DNA of 64,000 nt. Origin: Sphingobium soli (GTDB lineage: Bacteria > Pseudomonadota > Alphaproteobacteria > Sphingomonadales > Sphingomonadaceae). Both the position numbers and the translations under genes were made by a program. Location: positions 297,647 to 361,646 of the forward strand of contig NZ_JAJGNP010000003.1 in the NCBI RefSeq assembly GCF_020782245.1. The letters are read 5' to 3'. The notes below the pieces were generated by a model. It made no database searches and had not been told where the DNA came from. It was given only the letters and a program-made list of their open reading frames with translations. Of the stretch, positions 17,749 through 25,757 are shown piece after piece (within the stretch, counting starts at the first letter, position 1; the number at the start of each line of letters is the position of its first letter).

Positions 17749-17781
17749 AGTCTGGCGTAGAGAGACAAGAACTGGCGTAGT
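17749..17781. promoter_or_regulatory. Conserved 33-bp element with two TRGCGTAG repeats, upstream of trbB
   Basis: CTGGCGTAG occurs at 17752-17760 and again at 17772-17780, exactly 20 bases apart. The whole 33-base segment matches the segment at 20290-20322 upstream of traG at 27 of 33 positions by my hand alignment, including both repeats and their spacing. The two conserved copies lie only in front of the two conjugation transcription units, which suggests an operator. The CopG ribbon-helix-helix protein encoded beside it is the obvious candidate ligand. Confidence 0.65.
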
Positions 17782-17785
17782 CGGC

Positions 17786-18205
17786 TCAGTCTTCTTGGGA
17801 GCCAAAGTCCTCGCCGATTTCTTGTCTGACCTTCGGGCCTTTCGCGAGTCGGCGGCCCAGCGCCTCCATGAAGGCGTCGTAGCGGTCGTTCCCCAAGCGG
17901 CGCATCGCCGCCCGCTCGCTCTCGGGCGGCGGCGGGATGTTCGACAACCAGAAGCGCACGAACAGCGCGATCATCTCGAGGCTGATGCCGACATCGCGCT
18001 CCAGCCGGGTGATGCGCCGGTCCAGCTTGTCGAGCCGCTTGGCGATGGCGGCCTCGCGCTGCTCATCGGCGTCGGGTGACAGGAAGGATGCGATGGCCGC
18101 CTCGGCGATCAGCGAGCGGGACTTATCCCTCCGATCGGCATAGGCGGCGAGCGCCCGCATCAGTTCGGGATCGAGATAGACAGATAGCGGCGTCTTGGTG
18201 GTCAT
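17786..18205 (-). CDS. CopG-family ribbon-helix-helix protein of the conjugation locus
   Basis: The 139-residue protein opens with a ribbon-helix-helix domain ([33 protein letters not shown]) followed by a coiled-coil stretch ([17 protein letters not shown]) and a hydrophobic patch. It is the small CopG-type protein always found between traG and trbB in this class of element. It is coupled to traG by an ATGA overlap. It probably autoregulates the conjugation genes through the duplicated elements at 17749 and 20290, which is an inference. Confidence 0.88.
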   Translation of the reverse strand: MTTKTPLSVYLDPELMRALAAYADRRDKSRSLIAEAAIASFLSPDADEQREAAIAKRLDKLDRRITRLERDVGISLEMIALFVRFWLSNIPPPPESERAAMRRLGNDRYDAFMEALGRRLAKGPKVRQEIGEDFGSQED

Positions 18206-20232
18206 AGCTCGATGCCATCATCGGGATCGAGCGACGCCTGCCGGGCCACGCGCTGCATCTGGCGGCGCACCGCCGCCTGCCGCGCCGCGTCGCTGTCGGG
18301 ATCGGGCTCGTCCAGCTCGAACTCGTTCGTGGGCGCTGGCCGGGGCGTCGGCGCAATATCGATATGACGCTCCAGCGCTGGCTCGCGGCGCAGGTCCGCA
18401 TTGTCGGCATCGTCCTCGGCATCCGCCTTTTTGGCGGCCTTTTTCTTCTTTGGTTTCTTCGGCGCTTCATGCTCGATCGGTTCGGGCATCGGCGGCGCCT
18501 CGATCGGCGCCAGGCCGCTCCAGTCGTCGGGGCGCGGCGGGCCGCCTCCGACATTGCTGTCGGGCGGCGACATCACCCGCTGCGTGAACCGCCTATCTTT
18601 GAAGTAGCGGACCTTCTTCGCGCGGATCGGCGGGATGCCCGCGACCATGACGATCTCGTCGTCGGGTGGGAGCTGCATGATTTCGCCGGGGGTAAGAAGC
18701 TGGCGGGCGGTTTCGGAACGCGACACCATCAAATGCCCGAGCCAGGGGCTCAACCTGTGCCCTGCGTAGTTCTTCATCGCCCGCATCTCAGTCGCTGTGC
18801 CGAGCGCATCCGAAATGCGCTTGGCCGTGCGCTCGTCGTTGGTGGCGAACGACACACGCACATGGCAATTGTCGAGGATCGCGTTGTTCGGCCCGTAAGC
18901 CTTCTCGATCTGGTTGAGACTCTGGGCGATGAGGAAACTCTGGATGCCGTAGCCGGCCATGAACGCCAGCGCGCTCTCGAAGAAGTCGAGCCGGCCGAGC
19001 GCGGGGAACTCGTCGAGCATGAGCAGCAGCCAGTGGCGCGACTGCCGCGCCTTCAAGTCCTCGGTCAGCCGGCGCCCGATCTGGTTGAGGATGAGGCGGA
19101 TGAGCGGCTTGGTGCGCGAAATGTCGCTGGGCGGCACGACGAGGTAGAGCGTCACCGGAAGTTCGCCCTCGACCAGATCCTTGATGCGCCATTCACAGGT
19201 GCGCGTGACCTGCGCGACCACGGGATCGCGATAGAGGCCGAGGAACGACATGGCGGTCGAGAGCACGCCCGATCGTTCATTGGCCGATTTGTTGAGCAGC
19301 TCGCGCGCGGCCGAGGCGACGACGGGATGCACGCCCGCCTCGCCCAGATGCGGCGTCGTCATCATCGCCCATAGCGTGCTCTCGATCGGACGGCGCGGGT
19401 CTGACAGGAACGCGGCGACGCCCGCCAGCGTCTTGTCGGCCTCCGCGTAGAGGACATGCAGGATCGTGCCGACCAGCAAGGCATGGGATGTCTTTTCCCA
19501 ATGATTGCGCTTTTCGAGCGAGCCTTCCGGGTCCACCAGCACGTCGGCGACGTTCTGCACGTCGCGCACTTCCCAGGCGCCCTTGCGAATTTCGAGCAGG
19601 GGGTTGTAGGCGGCGGACGCGGCGTTGGTCGGATCGAACAGCAGCACGCGCGCGTGCTGGGCGCGAAAGCCGGCGGTGAGCTGCCAGTTCTCGCCTTTGA
19701 TGTCATGCACGATCGCCGAGCCCGGCCAGGTGAGCAGCGTCGGCACCACGAGGCCGACCCCTTTGCCGCTCCGCGTCGGCGCGAAGCACAGCACATGCTC
19801 GGGACCGTCGTGGCGCAGATAGTCGCGCCCGAGCCGACCGAGCATGACGCCGCTGTCGCCCGTCAGCCCGGCGGCGGCGATCTCCCCGCGCGTCGCCCAG
19901 CGTGCCGAGCCATAGGTCTCGGCGTTCTTCAGCTCGCGCGCACGCCAGACCGACATGCCGATGGCGACGACGATCGCGGCGAACCCGCCCGACACGGCGA
20001 TGAACGCGCCGGTCTGGAATATCTCCGGCGCATAGGCGTCGAAGGAGAACCACCACCAGAAGAAGGCCGGCGGCGGATAGACCGGCCAATCGCCGAGCAT
20101 GAACCACGGCGACCCAAGCTCGGGCTGATAGGCGAGCGCCGCGGCCGTCCATTGCGTCGCGGTCCACAGGGCGGCGAGGACGATCAGGAAGACCGCGAAG
20201 ACCTGACCCCAAAGGATTTTGGTTGCCGACAT
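18202..20232 (-). CDS. traG: TraG, VirD4-like coupling protein
   Basis: The 676-residue coupling protein has two to three N-terminal membrane segments, Walker A (FAPTRSGKGVGLVVPTLL) near residue 155, VHDIKGENW and the Walker B-type motif LLLMLDEFPALGRLDF. The C-terminal tail is rich in charge and lysine and is probably disordered. It recruits the relaxase-DNA complex to the Trb channel. The ATG at 20232 fits family N-termini (MSATKILWGQ); a TTG 12 codons upstream is possible but has no ribosome site. Confidence 0.95.
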   Translation of the reverse strand: MSATKILWGQVFAVFLIVLAALWTATQWTAAALAYQPELGSPWFMLGDWPVYPPPAFFWWWFSFDAYAPEIFQTGAFIAVSGGFAAIVVAIGMSVWRARELKNAETYGSARWATRGEIAAAGLTGDSGVMLGRLGRDYLRHDGPEHVLCFAPTRSGKGVGLVVPTLLTWPGSAIVHDIKGENWQLTAGFRAQHARVLLFDPTNAASAAYNPLLEIRKGAWEVRDVQNVADVLVDPEGSLEKRNHWEKTSHALLVGTILHVLYAEADKTLAGVAAFLSDPRRPIESTLWAMMTTPHLGEAGVHPVVASAARELLNKSANERSGVLSTAMSFLGLYRDPVVAQVTRTCEWRIKDLVEGELPVTLYLVVPPSDISRTKPLIRLILNQIGRRLTEDLKARQSRHWLLLMLDEFPALGRLDFFESALAFMAGYGIQSFLIAQSLNQIEKAYGPNNAILDNCHVRVSFATNDERTAKRISDALGTATEMRAMKNYAGHRLSPWLGHLMVSRSETARQLLTPGEIMQLPPDDEIVMVAGIPPIRAKKVRYFKDRRFTQRVMSPPDSNVGGGPPRPDDWSGLAPIEAPPMPEPIEHEAPKKPKKKKAAKKADAEDDADNADLRREPALERHIDIAPTPRPAPTNEFELDEPDPDSDAARQAAVRRQMQRVARQASLDPDDGIEL

Positions 20233-20289
20233 GGCATCGAAGTCGATGCGTGCCGAACACCAAATCAAGTCACTGTTATTATGAAGGAA

Positions 20290-20322
20290 AGTCTAGCGTA
20301 GAAAGACAGGGAGTAGCGTAGT
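20290..20322. promoter_or_regulatory. Conserved 33-bp element with two TRGCGTAG repeats, upstream of traG
   Basis: CTAGCGTAG (20293-20301) and GTAGCGTAG (20313-20321) are 20 bases apart, the same arrangement as at 17752 and 17772. The element lies 58 bases before the traG start in a gap of 235 bases (20233-20467) between the relaxase and traG genes. On the minus strand a CATAAT stretch follows it, so it may overlap the traG promoter. See the matching entry at 17749. Confidence 0.65.
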
Positions 20323-20467
20323 TTGGACTGTTATATTTCTGAGCGTGATCGACGTTATTGGGAGAATATTCATGCGATAGCCGGATCACGGCCCGACTCT
20401 CTGCGCGCTCGGGGTCAATGACGATGCGCCGCGCCATCGGGATGTATGCGGCGCGGGGCGATCTGCC

Positions 20468-22198
20468 CTACAGGCCCAGCCCCCGGGCGCGCCCGAACGA
20501 CCAATCGACGCCGCCGCCCGCGCGCATGACGCCGGAGATGTGCTTGCCGATCTGGTGGTCGAGCGAGGGGGACCAAGGCACGAGCTGGAAGCTCAGGCCG
20601 TTGTCGATCATGGCGAAACGGCCCGAGGCAAGCGTGATGCGCTGGCGCACGGTGCCCGCGACATACTCCCCGGCCTTGGACGGCGCGTGCGGCAGGCCGA
20701 TCTCGGCGGACAAGTCCTTGGCGGCCGCGTCCAGCTCGCGCCGGCGGAGCGTGTCGAGCAAGTTGCGCGCGAAGATGATGCGCTGGCCTTGCCGACGCGC
20801 GAGTCCCTCGTCGGCGAGATGCTCGGCGCGGGCCTCCATCGCGGCGCGCACCTCGGTCCCGAAGCCGCCGCCGAGATCATGGCCGTCGCTCGACAGGTTG
20901 CGCCGGTCGAGCCAGGTCGCCCCCGGCGCGCGGACCTGCGCCTCGATGTCCATGTCGGAGCGCACCGCCAGCGCCACCCGCTGCCGGCCTTTCCGATCCT
21001 CGAAGCGGCGCAGCTCAACGATCGCGCCGGGCCGGCAATCGCCGGTCGCCTCGATGTCGGGAAGCTGGACATGGTGGGTGCGGCCGTCGATCCCGTCCAC
21101 GATCGCATAGGCTTTGCCGGTCAGCTCGTCATGCAGGCCGCGATCGACGAGCCTGCCGACAACGGGCTGAGCCGGATCGGCGTCGAGGACGTAGCTGCCG
21201 GCGCCCCGGTCGATGCCGCGGTCGCTCATCGCCTTGTGCATCCGCTTGATGATGTCGTCGCGCTCGCCCAGCTCGCGCAAGGCGGCCTGGGCGTTATCCG
21301 CCAGCGTCCATTGGCCGGGTGCGATCTCGCTGGCGAGGCTGAGCCGCTCCAGCTTGCGCAGCCGTCCCATCCTCAGCACATGGTCGCCGTCGGGCCGGAC
21401 GCCGGGCTCGGGCGCCGTGTCGATCAGCCCGTTGCGCTGCATGGTCCGCGAAAGGTCGCGGTCGATCTCGGTCCAGCGTTCGGCCTCGACCTGCCGCTCC
21501 AGCGATTGCCGGATTTCGAGGTCGGTGCGCGGGCCGAGTTCCTGGGTGACGATCTCGCGCGCCTGCGCCCGCATCCCCTCGCGGATATAGTCGCGCGAGA
21601 TGACGAGGTTCTGCCCGTCCTCGGCGACGCCGCGCACGATGATGTGGACGTGCGGGTTGTCGGTGTTCCAATGCTCGACCGCGCGCCAGTCCAGGTGGGT
21701 GCCAAGATCCTTTTCCATCCGCGTCATCAGCTCGCGGGTGAAGCCCTTGAGGTCGCGCATCTGCTCGGCGTCCTCGGGCGAGACGATGAACCGGAAATGG
21801 TGGCGATCGTCCTCGCAGCGCGCCGCAAGCTCGTGGCGGTCGAGGCCATCCGCCTCCGCGCCGAACAGCACACCCTTTTCGCCGTCGCGGGTGACGCCAT
21901 CGCGTTGCAGGTAATTGAGGTGAGCGGCGAGCGAGGCGCGGCCGCCGTGCCGGACGACGCGCGCCTTTACGACGACCTGGCGCGATCGGTGCCCGAGCCG
22001 GTGGGTCGCGCGCACGCTCGCCACGCGGCCCCGGCCGAAGGTCGAGCGGCCCGGCGCGATGATCCGGCCCTGCCGCGAGACATGGCCGCCCGCCCTCTGC
22101 GCAGCGGCGAGCGCCTGGTTGATGATCGGCAGCGCCCGCTGGCTGCCCCGCGAGCGGATGCGGCCAGGCCGGATGCGGAAATCGTCGTCGAGGCTCAT
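20468..22198 (-). CDS. Relaxase/mobilization nuclease with DUF3363 domain
   Basis: The 576-residue protein begins MSLDDDFRIRPGRIRSRG, a typical start for the VirD2-like relaxases of trb-type elements. The catalytic histidine cluster lies near residue 183 in EHWNTDNPHVHIIVRG. The C-terminal half (VGRLVDRGLHDELTGKAYAI onward) is the DUF3363 domain that is fused to this class. It nicks one strand at oriT and leads it into the recipient. The candidate oriT lies immediately upstream of its start. Confidence 0.93.
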   Translation of the reverse strand: MSLDDDFRIRPGRIRSRGSQRALPIINQALAAAQRAGGHVSRQGRIIAPGRSTFGRGRVASVRATHRLGHRSRQVVVKARVVRHGGRASLAAHLNYLQRDGVTRDGEKGVLFGAEADGLDRHELAARCEDDRHHFRFIVSPEDAEQMRDLKGFTRELMTRMEKDLGTHLDWRAVEHWNTDNPHVHIIVRGVAEDGQNLVISRDYIREGMRAQAREIVTQELGPRTDLEIRQSLERQVEAERWTEIDRDLSRTMQRNGLIDTAPEPGVRPDGDHVLRMGRLRKLERLSLASEIAPGQWTLADNAQAALRELGERDDIIKRMHKAMSDRGIDRGAGSYVLDADPAQPVVGRLVDRGLHDELTGKAYAIVDGIDGRTHHVQLPDIEATGDCRPGAIVELRRFEDRKGRQRVALAVRSDMDIEAQVRAPGATWLDRRNLSSDGHDLGGGFGTEVRAAMEARAEHLADEGLARRQGQRIIFARNLLDTLRRRELDAAAKDLSAEIGLPHAPSKAGEYVAGTVRQRITLASGRFAMIDNGLSFQLVPWSPSLDHQIGKHISGVMRAGGGVDWSFGRARGLGL

Positions 22199-22457
22199 GG
22201 CGCGACAGGCCGCAATGTGCGGCGAACCCTGATGGCGGCAGGCTTTGGCCCTGCGCCGCACAGTGCGGGATTTCCGCACACATTGCGCAGCAATGCCCGA
22301 AAGCCTTGAGAATCAAGGCCACAACCGAGGCGCAGGGGCTCCGCACATTGCCGCCCTTTATCTTGCCCTCGACCTTCCCCCTTCAGAAAGACAGCACTGC
22401 TCCCTTCCGGCGTTGCGAAAGCCTGCGCCGAAACCCGCCAGAGCGCGCGAGAGCCGC
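22199..22457. other. Candidate oriT: cluster of inverted repeats upstream of the relaxase gene
   Basis: The gap between the relaxase and transglycosylase genes is unusually dense in perfect inverted repeats: CCGCA/TGCGG at 22210-22222, GCAGG/CCTGC at 22238-22254, CCGCAC-A-GTGCGG at 22256-22268, CATTGC/GCAATG at 22281-22295 and GCCTTGA/TCAAGGC at 22303-22319. After them TATCTTGCCC (22359-22368) resembles the RP4 nic sequence TATCCTGCCC. Origin position next to the relaxase is usual. No gene is seen in these 259 bases. Confidence 0.6.
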
Positions 22458-23360
22458 TCATGGCGGTGAGCGGCCGGAAAGCGGGACGAACAGGCTGTTG
22501 GAAGGCGGGGCAGCATCGGCCAGCACAAGCCCGGTGCGGGCGTCGGCCGGTCGTTCCGGCTGCACCTCGGATGCCGTGCGATCGGCGGATAGCGGCGCTG
22601 GCGAAACCGCGCCCGGCCGCACCGCGAATAGCGCGGCGCGGCGCCATACGAACGGATCGGATGGCGGCGCGGTGGCAAACTGAGTGTCGTCCGAACCACC
22701 CGTGATCGACGCCAGCTTTGCGAGATAGGCGCGCGTCTCGGCGGGCAGCGGCCGACCACGCGACAGGTGTTCGTCGTAGCGGCCCGGCCCCGCATTGTAG
22801 GAGGCCAGCATCGCCGTCACGTTGCCGTAGCGGTCGTGCATCTTGCGCAGATAGGCCGCGCCCGCCATGATGTTGTCGCGCGGATCGAACGGGTCGGACC
22901 CGAGGCGATGGCGCGCGCGCAGCCCCGCCCAGGTGCCGGGCATGATCTGCATGAGGCCCATCGCCCCGGCCGTCGAGACAGCGCGAACATCGCCGTTGCT
23001 CTCGACGCGCATGACGGCCCATATCCAGCGCTCGGGGATGCCGAAGCGCCGGGCCGCGTCGGAGACATGGGCGGCATAGGGATGGCGCGCGGCCGATCGC
23101 TCGGGCGGCGCGTCCTGCGCCAGCGCGGCGACGGGCGCAGCGCCCGGCGTGAGCAGCAGCAGGACCGCGAGCAGGACGGCCGACCCGCCCCCGCTCCGCC
23201 GCCAGCCGGCCAGCGTGCTCGCTGCTGTAAAGGGTGCGCGCGATGCGCCGGCCGGGGGCCGCCCTTGACCTTCGCTGCGCGCGCCGGCCGGCCTGCGACC
23301 GAGCGGGACGGAGGGATGATGCGGCCTTTCCGCGAACAGAGGGATGATCGGGAAAGGCAC
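22458..23360 (-). CDS. Lytic transglycosylase, VirB1-like
   Basis: The 300-residue protein has an SLT domain with catalytic Glu120 in VMRVESNGD, followed by GAMGLMQIMPGTW and ASYNAGPGRYDEHL. A hydrophobic segment near residues 60-80 (AVLLAVLLLLTPGAA) directs it to the periplasm. The start is a GTG at 23360, which has GGAG eight bases upstream inside the end of the DUF736 gene. It opens peptidoglycan for the conjugation channel. The C-terminal part after the SLT domain is low-complexity. Confidence 0.9.
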   Translation of the reverse strand: MPFPIIPLFAERPHHPSVPLGRRPAGARSEGQGRPPAGASRAPFTAASTLAGWRRSGGGSAVLLAVLLLLTPGAAPVAALAQDAPPERSAARHPYAAHVSDAARRFGIPERWIWAVMRVESNGDVRAVSTAGAMGLMQIMPGTWAGLRARHRLGSDPFDPRDNIMAGAAYLRKMHDRYGNVTAMLASYNAGPGRYDEHLSRGRPLPAETRAYLAKLASITGGSDDTQFATAPPSDPFVWRRAALFAVRPGAVSPAPLSADRTASEVQPERPADARTGLVLADAAPPSNSLFVPLSGRSPP

Positions 23361-23363
23361 CGA

Positions 23364-23696
23364 TCAGCTCCGATCGTCGCGCGGCCGGGGGCGTTTCCAC
23401 GACAGCCGGAACGTCCGCCCATTGTCATCGGCGCGGAACAGCACCGGCCGGAACGCCGCCGGGAAAAGCGGGCTGTCGATCTCCAGCGCGATATAGTCGC
23501 CCGCGCGTTCGCCGACCCGTTTCCACGCACCGCCGACGTCGGGGCCGTCCTCGTCGTCGAGGTGAACGCGGTAGTCGGGCGCGTTTTCGGCGTCGCTCGG
23601 ATCGAGCGCGACAAGCACGATTTGCTCGTTGATGCCGAACAGCCGAACGCGGCCGGCATAGCCGTCGGCGGTGGATTCAAAGATGTTGGTTTGCAT
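23364..23696 (-). CDS. DUF736 protein (first copy)
   Basis: The 110-residue protein is of the DUF736 family, common on plasmids and integrative elements of alphaproteobacteria. Family features are the opening FESTADGYAGRVRLFG, ENAPDYRVHL and the late LSWKRPRPRD. The ATG at 23696 has AAGGAG upstream. It overlaps the end of traF by 20 bases. The function is unknown; a second, frameshifted copy is at 30500. Confidence 0.88.
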   Translation of the reverse strand: MQTNIFESTADGYAGRVRLFGINEQIVLVALDPSDAENAPDYRVHLDDEDGPDVGGAWKRVGERAGDYIALEIDSPLFPAAFRPVLFRADDNGRTFRLSWKRPRPRDDRS

Positions 23697-24255
23697 GGCC
23701 GATCTCCTTGGCTTCGGGGGTTGAAGGAGTTGGGGACGGCGCGCGCAGCCAGAGCGGCGTGGCGCGTCCGATGACGGCGGAGGCCGGCAGCGGGCCGAAA
23801 TAGCGGCCGTCCAGACTGTCGGGATGGGCGGGATTGAGCAGCAGCAGCTCGCCCGATTGGAGCGTGCGGCACCCCTGCCAGACCGGCAGCGGTCGGCCCT
23901 GACCGTCGCGCGTGCGGGCGATGGCGACGCGCCGGGCATCGACGCTCACCATGACGCCGGCACGGCAAACCCGCTGCCCGGCCTTCGCCGCGACATGCTT
24001 CAGCAGCGGCACGCCTTCGGGCAGATAGCCGCGCGCCGAAAGCCAGCGGGCAAGCCGTTCGGGCGGCGTGATGGCGACCAGCGCGCCGATGGCGGGATCG
24101 CTCTCGGGATGGATGCGGTAGAGCCCGATCGGCGCGCTCGCGCTGGCGTTCCAGATGACGCGCGGGACCGGATCGGCGACGGCGATGGCGACGAAGGCCG
24201 CGGCGAAGGCGGACGCGGCGATGGCCGTCGCCATGACAGAGCGGCGGCGCGTCAT
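23677..24255 (-). CDS. traF: TraF, S26 family pilin-maturation peptidase
   Basis: The 192-residue protein is a signal-peptidase-like serine protease. It has an N-terminal membrane helix (ATAIAASAFAAAFVAIAVA), the serine motif NASASAPIGLY, and a lysine in the LLKHVAAKAGQRVC block. RP4 TraF processes and cyclises the TrbC pilin, and the element carries a matching TrbC. Its start overlaps the DUF2840 stop by four bases. Confidence 0.93.
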   Translation of the reverse strand: MTRRRSVMATAIAASAFAAAFVAIAVADPVPRVIWNASASAPIGLYRIHPESDPAIGALVAITPPERLARWLSARGYLPEGVPLLKHVAAKAGQRVCRAGVMVSVDARRVAIARTRDGQGRPLPVWQGCRTLQSGELLLLNPAHPDSLDGRYFGPLPASAVIGRATPLWLRAPSPTPSTPEAKEIGHANQHL

Positions 24256-24773
24256 CCCTCGATCTCCCGGCGCTTGAGCCAGGCGTGATGGCGCTCGGTC
24301 GTGTAGAGGCGCGGCTGCTGGCCGGCGGCGATGCGGTTGTGGACGTGCCGCCAATGGTCGGCCGCCGCGTCGCAGGGATCGACGCCGGCCGCTTCCACCG
24401 CGTCGATCGCGGCAAGCACTTGGCTAACCTTCGGCCAACCTTCGATCTTGAGCAGGATGTCGCCGCCCGGCCGCACGAACGGCAGCGTCGTGTATGGCTC
24501 GTTGGCTGCGACCGCGCGCACCACGTCGATGCGCGAGACGATCGTTCCGAAGTCGTTGGCCGCCCAGCGCACGAACGCGAAGACGGCGCCCGGACGGAAG
24601 CCGACGACGCGGGTGCGGCGGGTCAGGATGCGGTCCTGGGCGATGCGGCCGAAGCGTATCCAGTGCTCCAGCTTCTTCTCGATCCAGGTCAGCTCGACAT
24701 GGGTGAGGCCGTCGCGGGCGAGCGCGCTGAACGCGCCGCCGCCGCGCACGGCGGGGGGCCGGTCGTCGATCAT
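24252..24773 (-). CDS. DUF2840 protein
   Basis: The 173-residue soluble protein matches the DUF2840 type found next to traF in trb elements (HVELTWIEKKLEHWIRFG, AFVRWAANDFGT). No catalytic motif is visible. It overlaps both the methyltransferase gene and traF by four bases, so it is co-translated in the same operon. The function is unknown. Confidence 0.87.
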   Translation of the reverse strand: MIDDRPPAVRGGGAFSALARDGLTHVELTWIEKKLEHWIRFGRIAQDRILTRRTRVVGFRPGAVFAFVRWAANDFGTIVSRIDVVRAVAANEPYTTLPFVRPGGDILLKIEGWPKVSQVLAAIDAVEAAGVDPCDAAADHWRHVHNRIAAGQQPRLYTTERHHAWLKRREIEG

Positions 24774-25519
24774 CTTTCGTCTCCGGGCTGGTCGAAAAAG
24801 GGAAACAGGGCGGCGAGCCGCGCTTGCGCTCGCGACGCCATCAAGGGGTCGATCTCACAGCCCACATAGACGCGGCCGATCATCGTGGCGGCCTCACCCG
24901 CCGCGCCCGATCCAGCGAAGAAATCGCCGATGGTTCCGCCTGGCGGGCAGGATGTGCGGATCAGGACTTCCAGCAGTCCGATCGGCTTTTCGGTCGGATG
25001 GATGCCGCCGCGAGGGCTTTTCGCGTCGATGACGGATTTCATGATCCGCATCCCGTCATCGTGATATTCGTGGGCGCCGATCCTGCCAGCGTGCCCAACG
25101 CGATCGGGTCGCTGTCTCCTTACCGATTTGCTCTTGTGCAGCGCTGGGACACGCTGGACATCATTGTAGATGTCACTCCATTTGGCGTCCCGGCGATAGA
25201 ACTGGACCACGTGTTCGTGGACGCGCTTGAAGCGGTCTGCGGCCATCCCGCTGCCGTTCGGTTTCCGCCAGACGATCTCCTGGGCATATTTCAGGCCGGC
25301 GTCTTCGAAGCGGGGCGTGTCCGCCATGAAGTAGCGCAGCGAACCAAACACCCACAGCGATCCGGTCGGCTTGAGGCACTGCACGGACAGGCGATGCCAG
25401 GCTTCGACCCGGCGATCCCATTTGAGTGCCGTGTCGCCATAGGGCGGATCGGCGAGGATCATGTCGAAGGGCGCGTGCTCGGGCATGAGCTGGCGGCAGT
25501 CGCCGACGAGGATCGTCAT
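24770..25519 (-). CDS. DNA methyltransferase, DPPY type
   Basis: The 249-residue protein has the catalytic motif ADPPYGD at residues 23-29 and the SAM-binding motif GDFFAGSGAAGE near residue 200, plus GIHPTEKP before it. That order (catalytic motif first) is the beta class of N6-adenine or N4-cytosine methyltransferases. No restriction endonuclease is nearby, so it is a solitary enzyme that may protect the element or regulate it. In related elements this slot beside DUF2840 usually holds parA, which is absent here. Confidence 0.9.
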   Translation of the reverse strand: MTILVGDCRQLMPEHAPFDMILADPPYGDTALKWDRRVEAWHRLSVQCLKPTGSLWVFGSLRYFMADTPRFEDAGLKYAQEIVWRKPNGSGMAADRFKRVHEHVVQFYRRDAKWSDIYNDVQRVPALHKSKSVRRQRPDRVGHAGRIGAHEYHDDGMRIMKSVIDAKSPRGGIHPTEKPIGLLEVLIRTSCPPGGTIGDFFAGSGAAGEAATMIGRVYVGCEIDPLMASRAQARLAALFPFFDQPGDER

Positions 25520-25520
25520 G

Positions 25521-25559
25521 GCGTCCGCCTCCCGCCCCGATCGGCCGAACGGCGGACGC
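25521..25559. repeat. 9-bp inverted repeat abutting the methyltransferase start
   Basis: GCGTCCGCC (25521-25529) and GGCGGACGC (25551-25559) are perfect inverted copies around a 21-base loop. On the minus strand the 3' arm ends one base before the methyltransferase ATG and partly covers the GGGAGG that would be its ribosome site. It could be a translation-control hairpin or an operator for autoregulation. Confidence 0.55.
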
Positions 25560-25606
25560 GATCTGCGAGACCCGGCTCGAAATCCACGACGCGCGATCGC
25601 GTTAGC

Positions 25607-25630
25607 AAGAATCCGAAGGATTCTTTTCTA
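25607..25630 (+). terminator. Hairpin followed by a T-rich tract
   Basis: AAGAATCC (25607-25614) pairs perfectly with GGATTCTT (25618-25625) around a GAA loop, then TTCT follows. The same symmetry gives an A/T-flanked stem on either strand, so it could end transcription from repA into the methyltransferase gene or be a replication-region hairpin. Confidence 0.5.
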
Positions 25631-25690
25631 TTAGCACTGTTAGAGGGGGCGCGATTCCGCGAGGATTTCTGCGGGTTTGCGAGGCCCGTC

Positions 25691-25757
25691 CGTTCCCGAA
25701 AGTCCGTGTCGCGCGTTCCCGATCGTCCGAATCCGGGCGTTCCCGATAGTCCGAACC
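25691..25757. repeat. Three iteron-like direct repeats next to repA
   Basis: The motif CGTTCCCGA-NN-GTCCG occurs at 25691-25706, 25714-25729 and 25738-25753, spaced 23 and 24 bases apart. The array abuts the 3' end of repA. Spaced direct repeats of this kind beside an initiator gene are the usual form of replication iterons. The rest of the 238-base gap holds the two hairpins listed separately and no gene. Confidence 0.65.
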
